This document shows, in pieces, positions 1-27,511 of a DNA stretch of 64,000 bases. Below the pieces are notes generated by a model. The model did no database searches. It had not been told where the DNA came from and worked only from the letters and a program-made list of their open reading frames with translations. The number at the start of each line of letters is the position of its first letter. The first letter of the stretch is position 1. This stretch comes from Ctenosaura bakeri (lineage: Eukaryota; Chordata; Lepidosauria; Squamata; Iguanidae). The translations under genes were made by a program, and so were the position numbers. The stretch is from assembly GCA_948474755.1 (NCBI GenBank), contig CAOLHI010004273.1:1-64000 (forward strand), read 5' to 3'.

Positions 1-339
1 CCTTCTCTGTGGAAGGTATTCCGTAAGTGGGATGCCACTTCTAAGAAGACTTTCTCTCTTGCTGCCAATCCCTGTGGCCTTGTATGGTAGCAGTGCCTGG
101 GAGGGTCTTGGTGATAACCTTAGGGTCTAGACACTATAACTATAGAGAAGATGTTCCTTCAGGTAACCTAAATCCAAATGGTTTAGGGTTTTAAAGGTTG
201 AAACAAGCACTGTTTTGTGTATGTGCCACATAGATAACTTTTTGTTATTCTTCAGAGCATGTGAACACAATCTATAAATTGTTTTTGATGTATGGCTTTA
301 TTTCTTTGGCTAAATTTTTTTCAGTATTTCTCTTATTTA

Positions 340-480
340 TTTGTGAAAATACATTTATCCCAGCCTTTATCTCAAGCTCTCAGAGTGGCTTATAATAAAT
401 AATTGCAAAAGTTTAGAAGGAATTAAAATATATTAAATAATTTCTCAATTAAAAACAGACAATTTAAACTGGTTAAAACA
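340..480. repeat. Old interspersed repeat, tail of the 'tttatatgccgc' type
   Basis: TTTATT-rich sequence, then a degraded 'ccagcctttatctcaagctc' and 'gagtggcttataataaa' stretch. It resembles the repeats at about 14235, 30925 and 63689, which share a 'tttatatgccgcc...ggcggcttacaa' pattern. Strongly diverged. Confidence 0.4.
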
Positions 481-900
481 AACTTGAGTAGTTATACATT
501 ATAGTTGTTTTGAATTCTAGGGAAGTATACAAATTATTTAAATATTATTCCCCCCTCCCACATTGGAGAGTCGTCTGTTAAAGAGGTTTCTTTCCCACTT
601 TGTAAGCAATGTAAAGATAAATACAACAATTTCTCCAAACTGCAGTGTACTATAGTTTGGGTTTCAGATTATCACTGTTTACATAGGGTAGTTCTGAATT
701 CCACCCACAGAAGTACATACCTTCTATATTACAGTTCTGTGTGGGCATGCATATTCATATTAGGGATGGGAGCAATTTCACAGAAAGATTAATGGTATCT
801 TAATACTTTGTAGTCATAAATCACAATAGCAGATCACTACAGGGAACATAGAGGAAGCTTTCTATTCGTAATTGAAATACTTGCATTTTGGTTTTTACAG

Positions 901-16857
<15,957 letters not shown>

Positions 16858-17240
16858 TTCTTCAGAACAACAGAACTCTGAGGTACAATTGTAAATGAGA
16901 ACTTTCAAGCACTCCATGTGAAATGTGATCAAAGGATACTGTCATCTCTTTGACTCCCTTCTGAAAAACACTGAAGCCTACCAAATTGTGTTATACTGCT
17001 AATTCTTTAGAAACTGGCAGTAGGTTCATCTTGCATGATTACGTATCCTTGTGAATCATGTGTACATTATTTTCTCTTCAGCAGGGAAAATGTAAATTTT
17101 GTATGTGTGTGGTGGGGTTATGTATGTGAATGTAGTTAAATGTCAGAGAGAAATATATATGTATATGCTGTATATTTTGCTCAAGAGGTGAAAGATAGGT
17201 TATGAAGGTATCTTTTAAATAAAATGAAATAACTAGCCAG
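16858..17240 (+). other. PRKCD: PRKCD 3' UTR (proximal form)
   Basis: AT-rich, largely repeat-free sequence after the stop, ending near the first good polyadenylation signal. The exact cleavage site cannot be read from the sequence. Further AATAAA hexamers at 18717-18722 and 19214-19219 could give longer forms. Confidence 0.6.
17218..17223 (+). promoter_or_regulatory. PRKCD: AATAAA polyadenylation signal, PRKCD
   Basis: Canonical hexamer about 360 nt after the PRKCD stop codon, in AT-rich sequence. It is the first canonical signal downstream. Confidence 0.6.
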
Positions 17241-19400
17241 TTCTTTTACATCAAATGAGATAACTTGAATTTTTATCCAGTTGATTTGGGGCTTCAAGTA
17301 TTGCTGTTTTTATTTCCTAAGTGCCATCAATTGATGCAGTGCTGTGCAGGGCCTTATTCTAACAAGTTTACAATCTTTTCAGTAGTTCTTGTTTTCATTG
17401 TTGTTTGTAGAAGAATGCACATTAAAGAGTGTGAAAAGTATTGCCATTCTTAACAAGTGTCCTGTTTCCTTGTAGGGCTGCCATAGCCACACAGTTCAAA
17501 CCTCATCTATAACCCAAAGGACACATAGTGAGATTCAGATCCAAAGCACACTAAGGCTGAGACCCAGTAAGCATGCTGACAGAGCTTAAATCTCCTGCTG
17601 TTGCTGGGAGGGATGCAGATACAGGCTGTTCCTTTCTCACCATTTCCTCCCCAAGTTAGCAAAAGCAGATGGAGGGCTCCCTGGTGCACCTCTGATCTCT
17701 TGGTCATTGACAGTCTGCAGGGGTGCCTGTGGGCAAGCTCTGGCTGCTGTCACGCACCTGGGAAAGGCAGAGCAGCCCCCATCTCAAACATAGGTGTGCA
17801 TGAGAGCAGTTACAATGCACCCTTGCAGCCATTCAGTAACCAAGGCAAAGCAGTGGCACCTAGAAGCCCCCCCGCCCAACAGACACACACACCTGGTGCA
17901 GGGCAGCCAGGCGTTGAACAAAGAGGTACTGCATATTTCCTCTTGCAACATCTCACAAGGTCTGTACACTTGTTTTACCTATCTTTGTCACTTACAGGAT
18001 TCTAGCCTTAGGGGAGATACAAATCCCTTAACCAGATGGGGCTACTTCTGAGTAAGCATCTATGGAACAGATTGTACTTCTATTTCAGGAAGTTGCATGT
18101 ACCTAAGAAAATTATGACTATGTTGTATTACAATCTCATCTCACTTGGTAAGATCCTTCACAGGGGGCCATAGGATACTTGCTTTGTGTAAGTTGCTTGG
18201 CGTAAACTTGGTGTAATCTTGGTTTCAGTGCAGACAAATATAGGTTCTTTACTTCAGAACACGTGAAGAGATGGGAACTGCTTTCTGAAGAAACATTGAA
18301 ATACAGAACATGTGACAACTAATTATTGTTACACTGCTTTGATTTTAAAAACATTTAAATGATTGATGGAAGACCCTATAAAACATAGAGGAAGTTGAAA
18401 TTCTGGAACTTACGGAAGGGTTCTAGATAAGGAACTCAGCAAATTTAATGTATGTTGGTTGTAGATTGCTGTTTAATCGGAACTATGTACTGATGAAATA
18501 TGTAAGTTTAAGTTTAAATTTTTTTAAAAAAAATGTATGGGCTTTGAAGTAGCAAATCTACCCCAGCTGCCATGTTCTTCTGGCACTTTTTGTTTTAAAT
18601 AGGGTAGGTGTGTCCTGGATGGCTGACGGGGGGACACATGTAGCCTGTGCGCTGCATTTCCCCCGCATTTGCATTATAGGTACAGGCTGTATGTAGAGGA
18701 AACTCCATGACACTGAAATAAAGCCAAGCTAACCTCTCCATCAGCTGATCAGAACAGATTCAACTACCACTCCTAACAGCTAGAGAATGCTACACAGTTA
18801 GACACCTTACGGCCAGAATCCTGTTAGTGACATACACATGCCTAACTATGGTTTACACTCACAAATGTCTGGTTTTGTCCTTTCTTCAGTGTTGAGTCCC
18901 CAGAGGGACATTGCTTGCTTACTGGTGGGAAGGGGAGAAGAGGAAGGCAGTTTGACTGATGCAGCTCTGAAGGGAAGGCATAGAAGGCTGCACACTGTGT
19001 GTGCATTCTCATTTCCTTCCCCTATTGAGATCAACAGTTTTATCCATGTCTGAATTCCCTATTAGTAAGCAGCAGCAGCCCCCCCTTCCAAGGGCTTGAC
19101 AACTGGCAGTGGGGGAGTTATGCACAGAGGGCAAGCAGCTAGAGGATTCTCTTGTGTACCACGTGAGGTGGCCGTAGATCTCCATGGGCAGAGTGTAAAG
19201 CTCTGCCAAGTTTAATAAAGGATCTCAGCCATTGTTTGCTACAGCATCCCTCTTGCCTACATCAAGCTGTTTTAATTGCACAGTTTGCAACACTGGTTTT
19301 CAGTTTTTAACACCACAGACTTCTGTCCCATCTCCCAAATCCTTGACAATGGCAGTCACGAAAGCCTGGAGAATCCCAAAATGTGAAATCTACATTGTAT
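17241..19400. other. Intergenic, no recognised gene
   Basis: Possible extended PRKCD 3' UTR. The motif 'aacaggattctggcc' near 18815 (read on the minus strand) recurs near 26670 as 'aacaggattccagcc', which suggests an old unnamed repeat. Confidence 0.4.
18717..18722 (+). promoter_or_regulatory. Possible distal AATAAA signal for PRKCD
   Basis: Canonical hexamer 1.9 kb after the stop. It would only be used in an extended 3' UTR; a second one lies at 19214-19219. Position alone supports it. Confidence 0.25.
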
Positions 19401-19412
19401 GTATGCATATAC

Positions 19413-19438
19413 GTGTGTGTGTGTGTGTGTGTGTGTGT
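19413..19438. repeat. (GT)n microsatellite
   Basis: Thirteen perfect GT units followed by a degenerate TA/CA-rich stretch to about 19490, directly before the SINE. Confidence 0.95.
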
Positions 19439-19487
19439 TATACATATATATGCACACATATATAAACATATAAATATACATATGCAT

Positions 19488-19692
19488 ATATGGTGGTCTA
19501 ATCACTGAGCTGCAACTCTGGAGACCAGGATTCAAACCCCTGCTCAGCCATGGAAATCCCGGGTGATTTTGGACAAGTTATACTCAGCATGAAACAACGG
19601 CAAAGGCAAACCCCCTCCAAACAAATCTTGCCGAGAAACCCATGTGATAGCTTCACCTTAGGGACAGCATAAATTGGGAATGAAGGCAACAA
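19488..19692 (+). mobile_element. Sauria-type SINE, plus strand
   Basis: Starts 'atggtggtctaatcactgag'. B box 'aggattcaaacccc', then 'gctcagccatggaaatccc', 'caaaggcaaaccccctccaa', and a degraded tail 'gggaatgaaggcaacaa'. The longer body with 'caaatcttgccgagaaaccc' is the variant also seen at 38873, 50035, 60984 and 61814. Confidence 0.82.
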
Positions 19693-20831
19693 TATATACA
19701 TGATTTATTTTCTACTACTGAATATATTCCATTTATTTTAGTAAGATCCTCTTTCTGAACCAATAACTTGACATTTTTGCTGAGGTGAAATTGTGACCGT
19801 TCCACACCAGTAGTTAGTTTGACAACAACAAAAAAAGGTTGTTGTTATATTTCAAAACATCAACTAAGCAGTTTCTACATTTTCCTTGCTAAATGATTCC
19901 ATAGACATGAATCTTATGATGTACAGAATATTTACATCTGAACATCTTTGAGTACTTAAGCTGATTGGAATGTCCAAATTCTCGCTGCATCTCTACTGTA
20001 GCTAAACCACACTCACATGGTATTTGACACAGTTACGTTCCAGTTCATATCCTTTCCATGTGCCAGGTTTCATAGGTTACTAAAAATATTTATTCTCTAG
20101 CCATCAATAGCAGACACTTTGGCTGGAAAAGCAGGCAACACAGTACTTCCTAGGAGCTATGCTTTTATAGGCTGGGGTACAATTTTCCATTTCTACACAT
20201 ATGATGTATTTATAAACTTCTCTTATAAAATAGGAAGAATTAAGAAATAGGTTTTGCTAGTTTATACATTTCTTGTTTAACAAAACTTTTATTCAGTGCT
20301 TGACTATACAAGTACTCCACACAAATCAGGAAAGTTAATGAAACTCTAGAAAGGACTCTGGCCTTTGCAGCTGGCCTGATGTTAAACAGAAGCCTTCCAG
20401 GGAATTATTTCTAAGAAAGAACTATATGTGAATCTTCCATATTTCACAATATAACATTGTGGGCATTAGGCCATCTCAAATATTGCAGCCAAGAGTACAT
20501 TACCTAATTCATTCCTCATTGCAATATAAGCTTTATTAGACATTCTGTCCCATTTTTCTACTTTAGCACCAGGTATTTTGCTACAGAAAGTTGTTGACTC
20601 CTCTCTGTGGCCTCTATCTGGATAAATAAAAGTTTGAGCTGTCTGTTTACCCTACTTAACTAGTTTATTGTTTAAAATTGTTGCAAATATTAAGGGATGT
20701 TAAAGACTGGGCCAAATTCTTTGACCAGCTGAACAATGCTATGAGTTCTAAGGCAGCAGATGGTAAGTCCCCCATAATAAATAAGACAAGGTACATAGCT
20801 AGAAAAGTATAGCACTTCTTCATGGTGTTTT
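19693..20831. other. Intergenic, nothing recognised
   Basis: AT-rich unique-looking sequence with no long open frame. Confidence 0.4.
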
Positions 20832-21020
20832 GATTGTTGCATGCCTTCGACTCATGTCTTGTCAGAATTTGTTCAGAGGGGATTTATCCTTGCTCCCCTC
20901 TAAGGCTGAGAGAGTGTGACTTGCCCAACATTACCCAGTGGGTTTCACTGCCTCAGCAGCAATTTGAACCCTGGTCTTCCAGTGTCCTAGTTCAACAATC
21001 AAGTCGCTACATCAGGCTTG
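20832..21020 (-). mobile_element. Sauria-type SINE, minus strand, degraded
   Basis: Read on the minus strand: 'agcctgatgtagcgacttga', 'accagggttcaaattgctgc', 'cccactgggtaatgttgggc', 'aagtcacactctctcagcc' and a tail near 'gtcgaaggcatgcaacaatc'. Confidence 0.75.
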
Positions 21021-23380
21021 TCTCTAGAGAAGAATTCCAACTTAGGAGCTTGTTCTGGAGCCTTTGGATATGTTTAACTGTATTAAAATCAGTTAAGGTT
21101 AAGTGCACTTGCTTATAAGAGCAGGTTGTAGATTTGTGATAAGTACCTATTTAAACAATGAACAGTAGCTTCCTATTAATGGAAAGCCATAAGGTTCAGC
21201 TTAAAGTGTGGTTTAATAAAAGTAAAAATTTCATGTTTTCTCAGAAAAAATCTTTGGTTATTAAGGATACTTTAAAGTCATTGGTTTTTTGAAGACTCTT
21301 CTTTAAAAAACAAACATTTCCCTTAATTATGATCTTACAAGCATTCAGAAAAGCACATGTCTGGATCATGTAAGAATTGCCTGGAGGTGGTGTGTTATTT
21401 TCTGCTGCTTCTCTCCTCTCTCCCCCACATACATTTTCAATCAATATTTAGGGTATCTCACAAAGGAAACTGAATCCTTATGAACAGTTACTTCCAAGCC
21501 ACCAGTTTGTGGTTATTGCTGCCCATGCAAAACAGAAAGTAAGATCCAGCTGAATTGCTGCAGGGATGTACATCTCCACCACTCTTCTTACACTGATGAT
21601 AGTAAGAGAGGGAGCAAGACTGCTCTTTTCCCATGTGTGTGGCAGCATAGTTAAGAGTATCTCCAGGGTGCACATTCCCCACTCGTAGCGCAGCACCATT
21701 TAGCGGCCTTTGCCCAATGTCCAGCCACACCTCTGCAGCACATCAGTGGCTGAGAGCCAAGGTAGAGCTGCATAATAGTGAAGTCTTCTCAAAAATCTTA
21801 CCAGATTCAATTAACAGATCAAAAACTTCAGTTTATGATGCACTAAGGGTTTTTCAATGCTAATTTAGGCTTCAAAATGACAGGAACTTGCAGCTGATTC
21901 AGGCAAAGCTTTAACAGATGCAATTCGGGCAATTTGAGACAGCATGTATCCTCTACTGTGGTTCATTCCAGTTTCACCACTATCTTAGATCTGGATTGTT
22001 GTCAGTGAGAAAGTAGTGGGCTAAAATCCCAAATTGGTGTATTCACTGGGAAACACACATTGATGGACGCTGCCTTTCCATTAACAGATACAGATCTGGC
22101 AACCAATATCGTCCACAGTGAATGATAAAAGCTGGAAAGCACCTTGAAGGTCAAAGGCAACTCCACTCCCAAAGCATGGTAGCAATAACAAAAGCATGTC
22201 TTCCCACATGTTTAACCTGCCCCCCCCCGCAGAGTACAAACTTACAAGTAATTTTATTGATGTGACAAAAGGCAGCCTGCTGGGACTGAAAGGCGTCCCT
22301 TTTTTAACGTGACTTCACATTATGTTCCATAAAATGTAGTTTGGCACAAGGGAGAGACATCTTCCAGGTCACAGGGGTTGTGACTACCGAAGGTGAACTG
22401 CTGACGTTTCTTATTTCTGTCTTTTTCTGGGAATGGACAGGAATCTATTTCCTCTGCTCTAGTCCAGAGAGATGTCTCAGCCTACACCTCTATACAGAAT
22501 CCAGTATGAATCCTGAAGAAGGAAGAGGTGTTGACAGAGTGAAAAGATATGTCCTTTCTAGGCAGAGTGAGGATAAGAACACATGCAAGTAAGGGAGACT
22601 TTATTTTGGAAGAAGACATTTGTTGTTGCTTTACTCATCTGGGTGGGGTACTAGATGGCAAGGGATATGATTTTTGAAAACGTACTGGAACTTCAAAGAT
22701 TTGCAGGATTGGTGCCTAGATATAGTGGAAGGACACTGGTTAGTCTTCTTCAAGTGATTTTGAGATAAAAGATTCATCTGATGGGCATTCAAGAGAGAAA
22801 GGAAGAGAAGAAAGAGCCCCCCCCCTTCACATGCATGGTAGTACTGGGGCAGAGCCAGTCAAAAAGAAACTGTAGGTAAAGACAGAGTTTGATCAGCTAG
22901 TAATTGCTGGGAAAATCACACAGTGGGAAATTGCAGAATTCTTTGCTGCTGTAATTTCCCTGAAGCAAGGATTGCTGCATATTAGTTTTCTTCCAACTAA
23001 GGACACTTTGTGGTGCAGGAATTCAAAGCTTACCAGCCCAGTCACAAACCCAGCTCTTAGCTATTTGGCAGCATTTATATAGATGTCATAAAAACTACCT
23101 CAGAATCACCATACATAAATACAAACACCACAAACAGGTGTGGGAAATATGCTACAGAAGAGAGATCGTAACAGCTAAGTAAAACTGTCATGTGCAGGTG
23201 CAGCTACCACTGAAAATATGTTTGCACAGTAGATTGTGGTGACATTCTCTTTTCTTTGTAATCATCCTCTAGTAGCTTGCAAAGAGCTAAGTCTCCTGAG
23301 AAGATACAGCCCTTTTATAAGAAATATTAAAACAAGAAACACTTTAGATGCGTTCTTTGGGAGAGCATTAAGACTCTACT
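21021..23380. other. Intergenic, no supported gene
   Basis: Two short overlapping minus-strand frames (21478-21730, 73 and 80 codons) have no family resemblance or splice context. A minus-strand AATAAA-like hexamer sits near 22254 and short C runs near 22220 and 22818. Confidence 0.35.
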
Positions 23381-23574
23381 AAAGCATGGTGTAGTGGTTT
23401 GAGTGTTGGACTACAACCCTGGAGACCAGAGTTTGATTCCCCGCTCAGCGATGGAAACCCACTGGGACTCTGGGCACGTCCCACATTCTCAGCCCCATAA
23501 AACCCTGTGACAGTTTTGCCTTAAGGGTTGCCATAAGTCAGAAACAACTTGAAGGCGCACAACAACAGCAACAA
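23381..23574 (+). mobile_element. Sauria-type SINE, plus strand, well preserved
   Basis: A box 'catggtgtagtggtttgagt', B box 'gagtttgattccccg', then 'gcgatggaaacccactggga' and the tail 'ccataagtcagaaacaactt' + GAAGGCGCACAACAACAGCAACAA. This is the clearest copy in the window. Confidence 0.92.
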
Positions 23575-25129
23575 TGTGGCTTCTGTCTGAAAAACTGAGC
23601 ACTTCTGGACTTTGCTCAAGAACAGAAATATAATTTATTTTATTAATAGGAGGATCAAAATGTGATATAGAACTATGTAGGCATCACAGTATAACAGCAG
23701 CATAAATATAACAATGTTTAAAGTAAATTAACACTGTAGTTCCACTTCCCCCTGTTACAATATCTGAGTTTCTATTTGTAAAGCGGAAAATCACTGCCAC
23801 CAGCACCAAGTGCGAAAGGCACACCCAAACCTCGAAAGGCACACCCAAACTCAAGGCCTGCCCAGCCTGACACCTCTTTGTGCTCAGAACTGAACAGCCC
23901 AGGAGATCTCTGAATCAAGCCAGGGCCAGGACAAACGGGTCTGCCTCAGTTCTCCCTCTCTGAGAACAGAGTCCCTCCCTCCCTCTTGTCCCCCCTCCTT
24001 GGCTTCTTCCTTTCAGGACTCTCCCCCTTTCAGTGCCTTCCCTAAATCTGCCCTTCTCCCACATGTAAGGATCAGCAAACATTTATATTTTCCAAGACTG
24101 TGGTACTGTTGGCACTAAGGTCAAGATGATATTATTGGCAGCATGCATATTCCAGGATTCAGAATGAGACTCTATGACACTGTTTTAAGGAACATAGAAC
24201 TTCAAACATTTATTGTAACACTGATGCTTTAAATGTGTCTTGTATCTAAATGTTTATAAGCAACACATCATTCTTCCCTCTCTTTCAATTCATTCACTAT
24301 CTTTCGTACACCCAATTTCTCAGTTCTCTCTCCCACAGAGCTCTTCTAATCTCCAACCTCTCCCAAACACACCACAAATCACACTCCCCTTCAATCACAC
24401 CTGAGACAGTTAAAATCCGTTATTTTCCTCATTCCACCAGCCCCTTCCCTGGGCTATCCAAGGTTCCATTTCACCAGCCAATCAGCTTAGACATTCTCAG
24501 TTGCCAAGACCCGCTCCCATCAGGTTGGTCACACTATTCTTCCCTTCCCAAATGCCCAACTTAATAGCTCACACCGTTCTCTCCTACCCTGCATGCCTGG
24601 GCCATCTCCCTGGTAACCAGCCACACTCACTCCCATTCTACCCCTTCCTGTCCTATGCATTCTCATGTAAGGCTTTCTTTAAAAAAAAATGTACAGGTTG
24701 ATACCTCATGAAGTACAGAAATAAATGGACCAAAAAGTACTTGTACAAACACTTTACTTACACCCTTTACTAGGGCAAAATATGCACTATAGTAGCCTCC
24801 CACTACCGCCCAACTGTAAAAATGAGAAGAAATTATATGGTAAAGTCTAATCCCAGCAAAGTCAGGGAAAGATGATAATACCTGTTATATTGTTAGAAGT
24901 CTCTCATAAATTCTTATAAACCACATCTTATACTTTCTGACTCAAAAATCAGGAAGGACCACTTGAGTCACTTGTTACAGACTGCCAAGGTTTCAGATCA
25001 ACCACTGATTCATCTTCTGAACATAAGGCATGACGCGGCTGCCACAGCTCCCAGTGATGACACTTCAATTTCCAAAATGACTCAGAATGAGCCCGCTGCA
25101 CATGTGATATATGCCCACGGAGTATTACA
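23575..25129. other. Intergenic; pyrimidine-rich block
   Basis: The sequence 'cgaaaggcacacccaaac' occurs twice in tandem at 23813-23830 and 23833-23850. From about 23930 to 24660 the + strand is C/T-rich. No gene is supported. Confidence 0.45.
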
Positions 25130-25250
25130 TCAAAACAGAAGAGCCACACTGGATTAAACTAGACCTCTATCAAGTCCAACTTCCTGTTCACACAATGGCC
25201 AATCAGGTGCCTAGTGGAAGGGCACCAGCAATGAAACCCCAGAAATCTAT
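25130..25250. repeat. Interspersed repeat fragment
   Basis: 'agagccacactggattaaac', 'tagacctctatcaagtccaa', 'cttcctgttcacacaatggc' and 'caatcaggtgcctagtggaa' follow the order of a common reptile repeat with 'gtccaacatcctgtt' and 'cagtggccaaccagatgcc'. Family not named. Confidence 0.5.
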
Positions 25251-25654
25251 CATATTTAGAACACATTTGTTTCATTTTAGTAGAAATTAAGTTTTATGAA
25301 CTGCAGACTTAAGTGAGAAAAGAAACCAAGACAGAGGAAAAAAGTAAGATACACCCCTTACAATTTAAAATTTGATATTTATTATTTTGGAGCTTAGGCT
25401 ACATAAAATTCACATCTCTCTTAAAATACTAAATCAAAGGCCCAGTACAGCAAAAGATTGCATTAGAACTAGTACATAAATTTAACACTCACATCTGAAC
25501 TAAAATCTCACTCAAAATCATTTGGGTCCACCATATAGATTATGATAGATCTTAACATTTTAAATTTCACAGTAGTGCCTAAGGGTCATTTCTCACATTA
25601 TACATTTGGAAATCCAGATTTGCCCTCCAGTGTACACTTAACAGGAAATTGCTG

Positions 25655-25831
25655 CTAACCAAACCTTTCTAATGAATGCCATCTGTAAGAGCCACATTTT
25701 TTACAAACATGTTTCTTACATTTATCCTTTCCATAGAAAGGTTTCTTGCATGTATCTTTTCCCGTAGTATGTAAAGCAGTCCTGCTGGACATAATCTTCT
25801 GAAGATGACCACTGGGGAGCCCCGGATGGAG
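25655..25831 (-). other. Cys/Lys-rich candidate terminal exon of unknown origin
   Basis: On the minus strand a strong acceptor-like sequence (T-rich tract, then TTTGCCATCAG) is followed by 58 open codons to TAG. The frame begins with LHPGLPSGHLQKIMSS and ends with a cysteine/lysine-rich part: CKKPFYGKDKCKKHVCKKCG, then SYRWHSLERFG. It starts in phase 0, so it could follow PFKFB4 exon 13, but I see no homology to PFKFB tails. It may be a zinc-finger-like remnant or chance. I do not claim a function. Confidence 0.2.
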
Positions 25832-27284
25832 CTGATGGCAAATACAAAAAAATGGAACATCCCAATCTTAAACTGACTTACTTGGAAGCAACACCAATGA
25901 TTACTTTCAAAGGGCGCTTACTTCTAAATTGTGTGTTTGAAATTATAGATTAATTTAAACTCCAGTCAGAGCTTCCTAAGTCTTTTCATTTTCAAGTACC
26001 AACATAATTTTATAATTTAGACTTGCATACAATGTCTGTGATATTTTTTCCAACTATACATACATATATAGAAGAAACATTGTTATCATAGTTTATTTAT
26101 ATTATAAAAATATCTACTATACATTAAATATTTAGCCACAGAATTTTATAGCATACTGAGAATTTTTATTTTTATTTTCTTAGCATACTGACAAATATGG
26201 AGGCCAGGAAATAAGGAAAACAAACACTTCTTTCTGGTTATGGAAAGATTAAAAGAAAATGTTATGCCCATTACTGAAGATGAGCCCGCTGCCTTAAATA
26301 ACTAGAAGCAGAGTATTTTCTTATCAAGTCCGCACTTATTACACAAAGATGCACCTTCCCATTTTCCTCCCGAAAACACGCAGGCTGAGATCCTATATGA
26401 AAGTGTGCAGAGCATAAAGCTCTGCATGTGCAGCTCCCTGTCCTCCTTTACAACGTAGTTGTCCAGGCACTGGAGGCAGAGGGAAAGAGGTGATCACACT
26501 GCGCCCATGCTGGCTATAGTTCATTCATGGAGAGTGAACTCATTTCTTTTTCCTGACCAGTAAATGTTCACAATGGCACAGCTGCAGGGGGAGGCTGCAT
26601 GTTATGCAAGCAGATAGTGAGTACCTCCTTGCACAACAAAGTAGACACATCCAGGTGATATGCATGTCACTAACAGGATTCCAGCCTTAACTTTTTAAGG
26701 GTTAAATTGAACACCCAACAAATTATAAAATCTTCCATATCCCCTGGCCTGCATTCAGAGAAGTTAGGGCATGTTTCTCGACAGGACAATCTGTGAATTA
26801 AGTTGGGGATGCTGTTACACAACATTCAGTTCTGTAGGTTATGCATCACATTTCTGTGGGTCAAGAGCTCTACATTCTGACCTCATTTATTCCAGTAACA
26901 AGAGTAACTTGAATAAATATGTTAACAGTTTAAAGCATATTATCTGAGAAGATGGAATACAGTTAAAGCACTTTCAGTATCTGACAGTTTAACACAATCA
27001 TTAGTTTCTCTGAAATGAGATTGGTGTTATGGCTTATTTGTTGAACACTGAAGAAATATTGCTGAATACAGCTTGTTAAGGAAACTCACAACACAGCTGC
27101 AGGTTGTATTATAGCACCCAACTACAGTTGTGCCACCATCTTGCAAACCTAGTATGGTGCATTGTGCATAACTCTGGCATTAAAAACATGGCACGAGTCA
27201 GTAAGTAACCAATACAGACATGAATTACAAAATGTTCCAACTGCAGAGGACAAAGCTTCTTTCATTTCATGAACTAACAGCCAT
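25832..27284. other. Intergenic, no recognised gene
   Basis: AT-rich. The 'aacaggattccagcctt' motif near 26670 is shared in inverted orientation with about 18815. Nothing else recognised. Confidence 0.4.
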
Positions 27285-27511
27285 GGGACCTTTTACTTAA
27301 CACAATTATAGTGCTAGGATTCCTCCATAACTGACTTGGCAACATCTTACGGAATCCTGGCCTTTGCAATTTTAGGGAGAGATATTGAGAATTCTCAGCC
27401 AAAGTGTTCTAGTGTCAGTGCAAATTAGCAAACCCCAGGATTTCATAGGATGCAACATGGCGATTAAAATGGAATCATAACACTAGAACTAGGTAGCGTG
27501 AAAGGGCCTTG
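27285..27511. mobile_element. Degraded palindromic MITE copy
   Basis: Starts 'gggaccttttacttaacaca' and ends 'tagcgtgaaagggcc'. Internally 'ggaatcctggcctttgcaat' faces 'gcaaaccccaggatttcata', the two half-copies of the family also present at 15784, 50680 and 55918. Confidence 0.6.

Noticed and set aside
21478..21730. Two overlapping minus-strand frames as a small gene
   Set aside because: They overlap each other in different frames, have no splice context that I trust, and no family similarity.
23381..23574. tRNA gene (A and B box present)
   Set aside because: The boxes belong to a SINE with a long body and LINE-like tail; the nine copies share it and no cloverleaf is complete.
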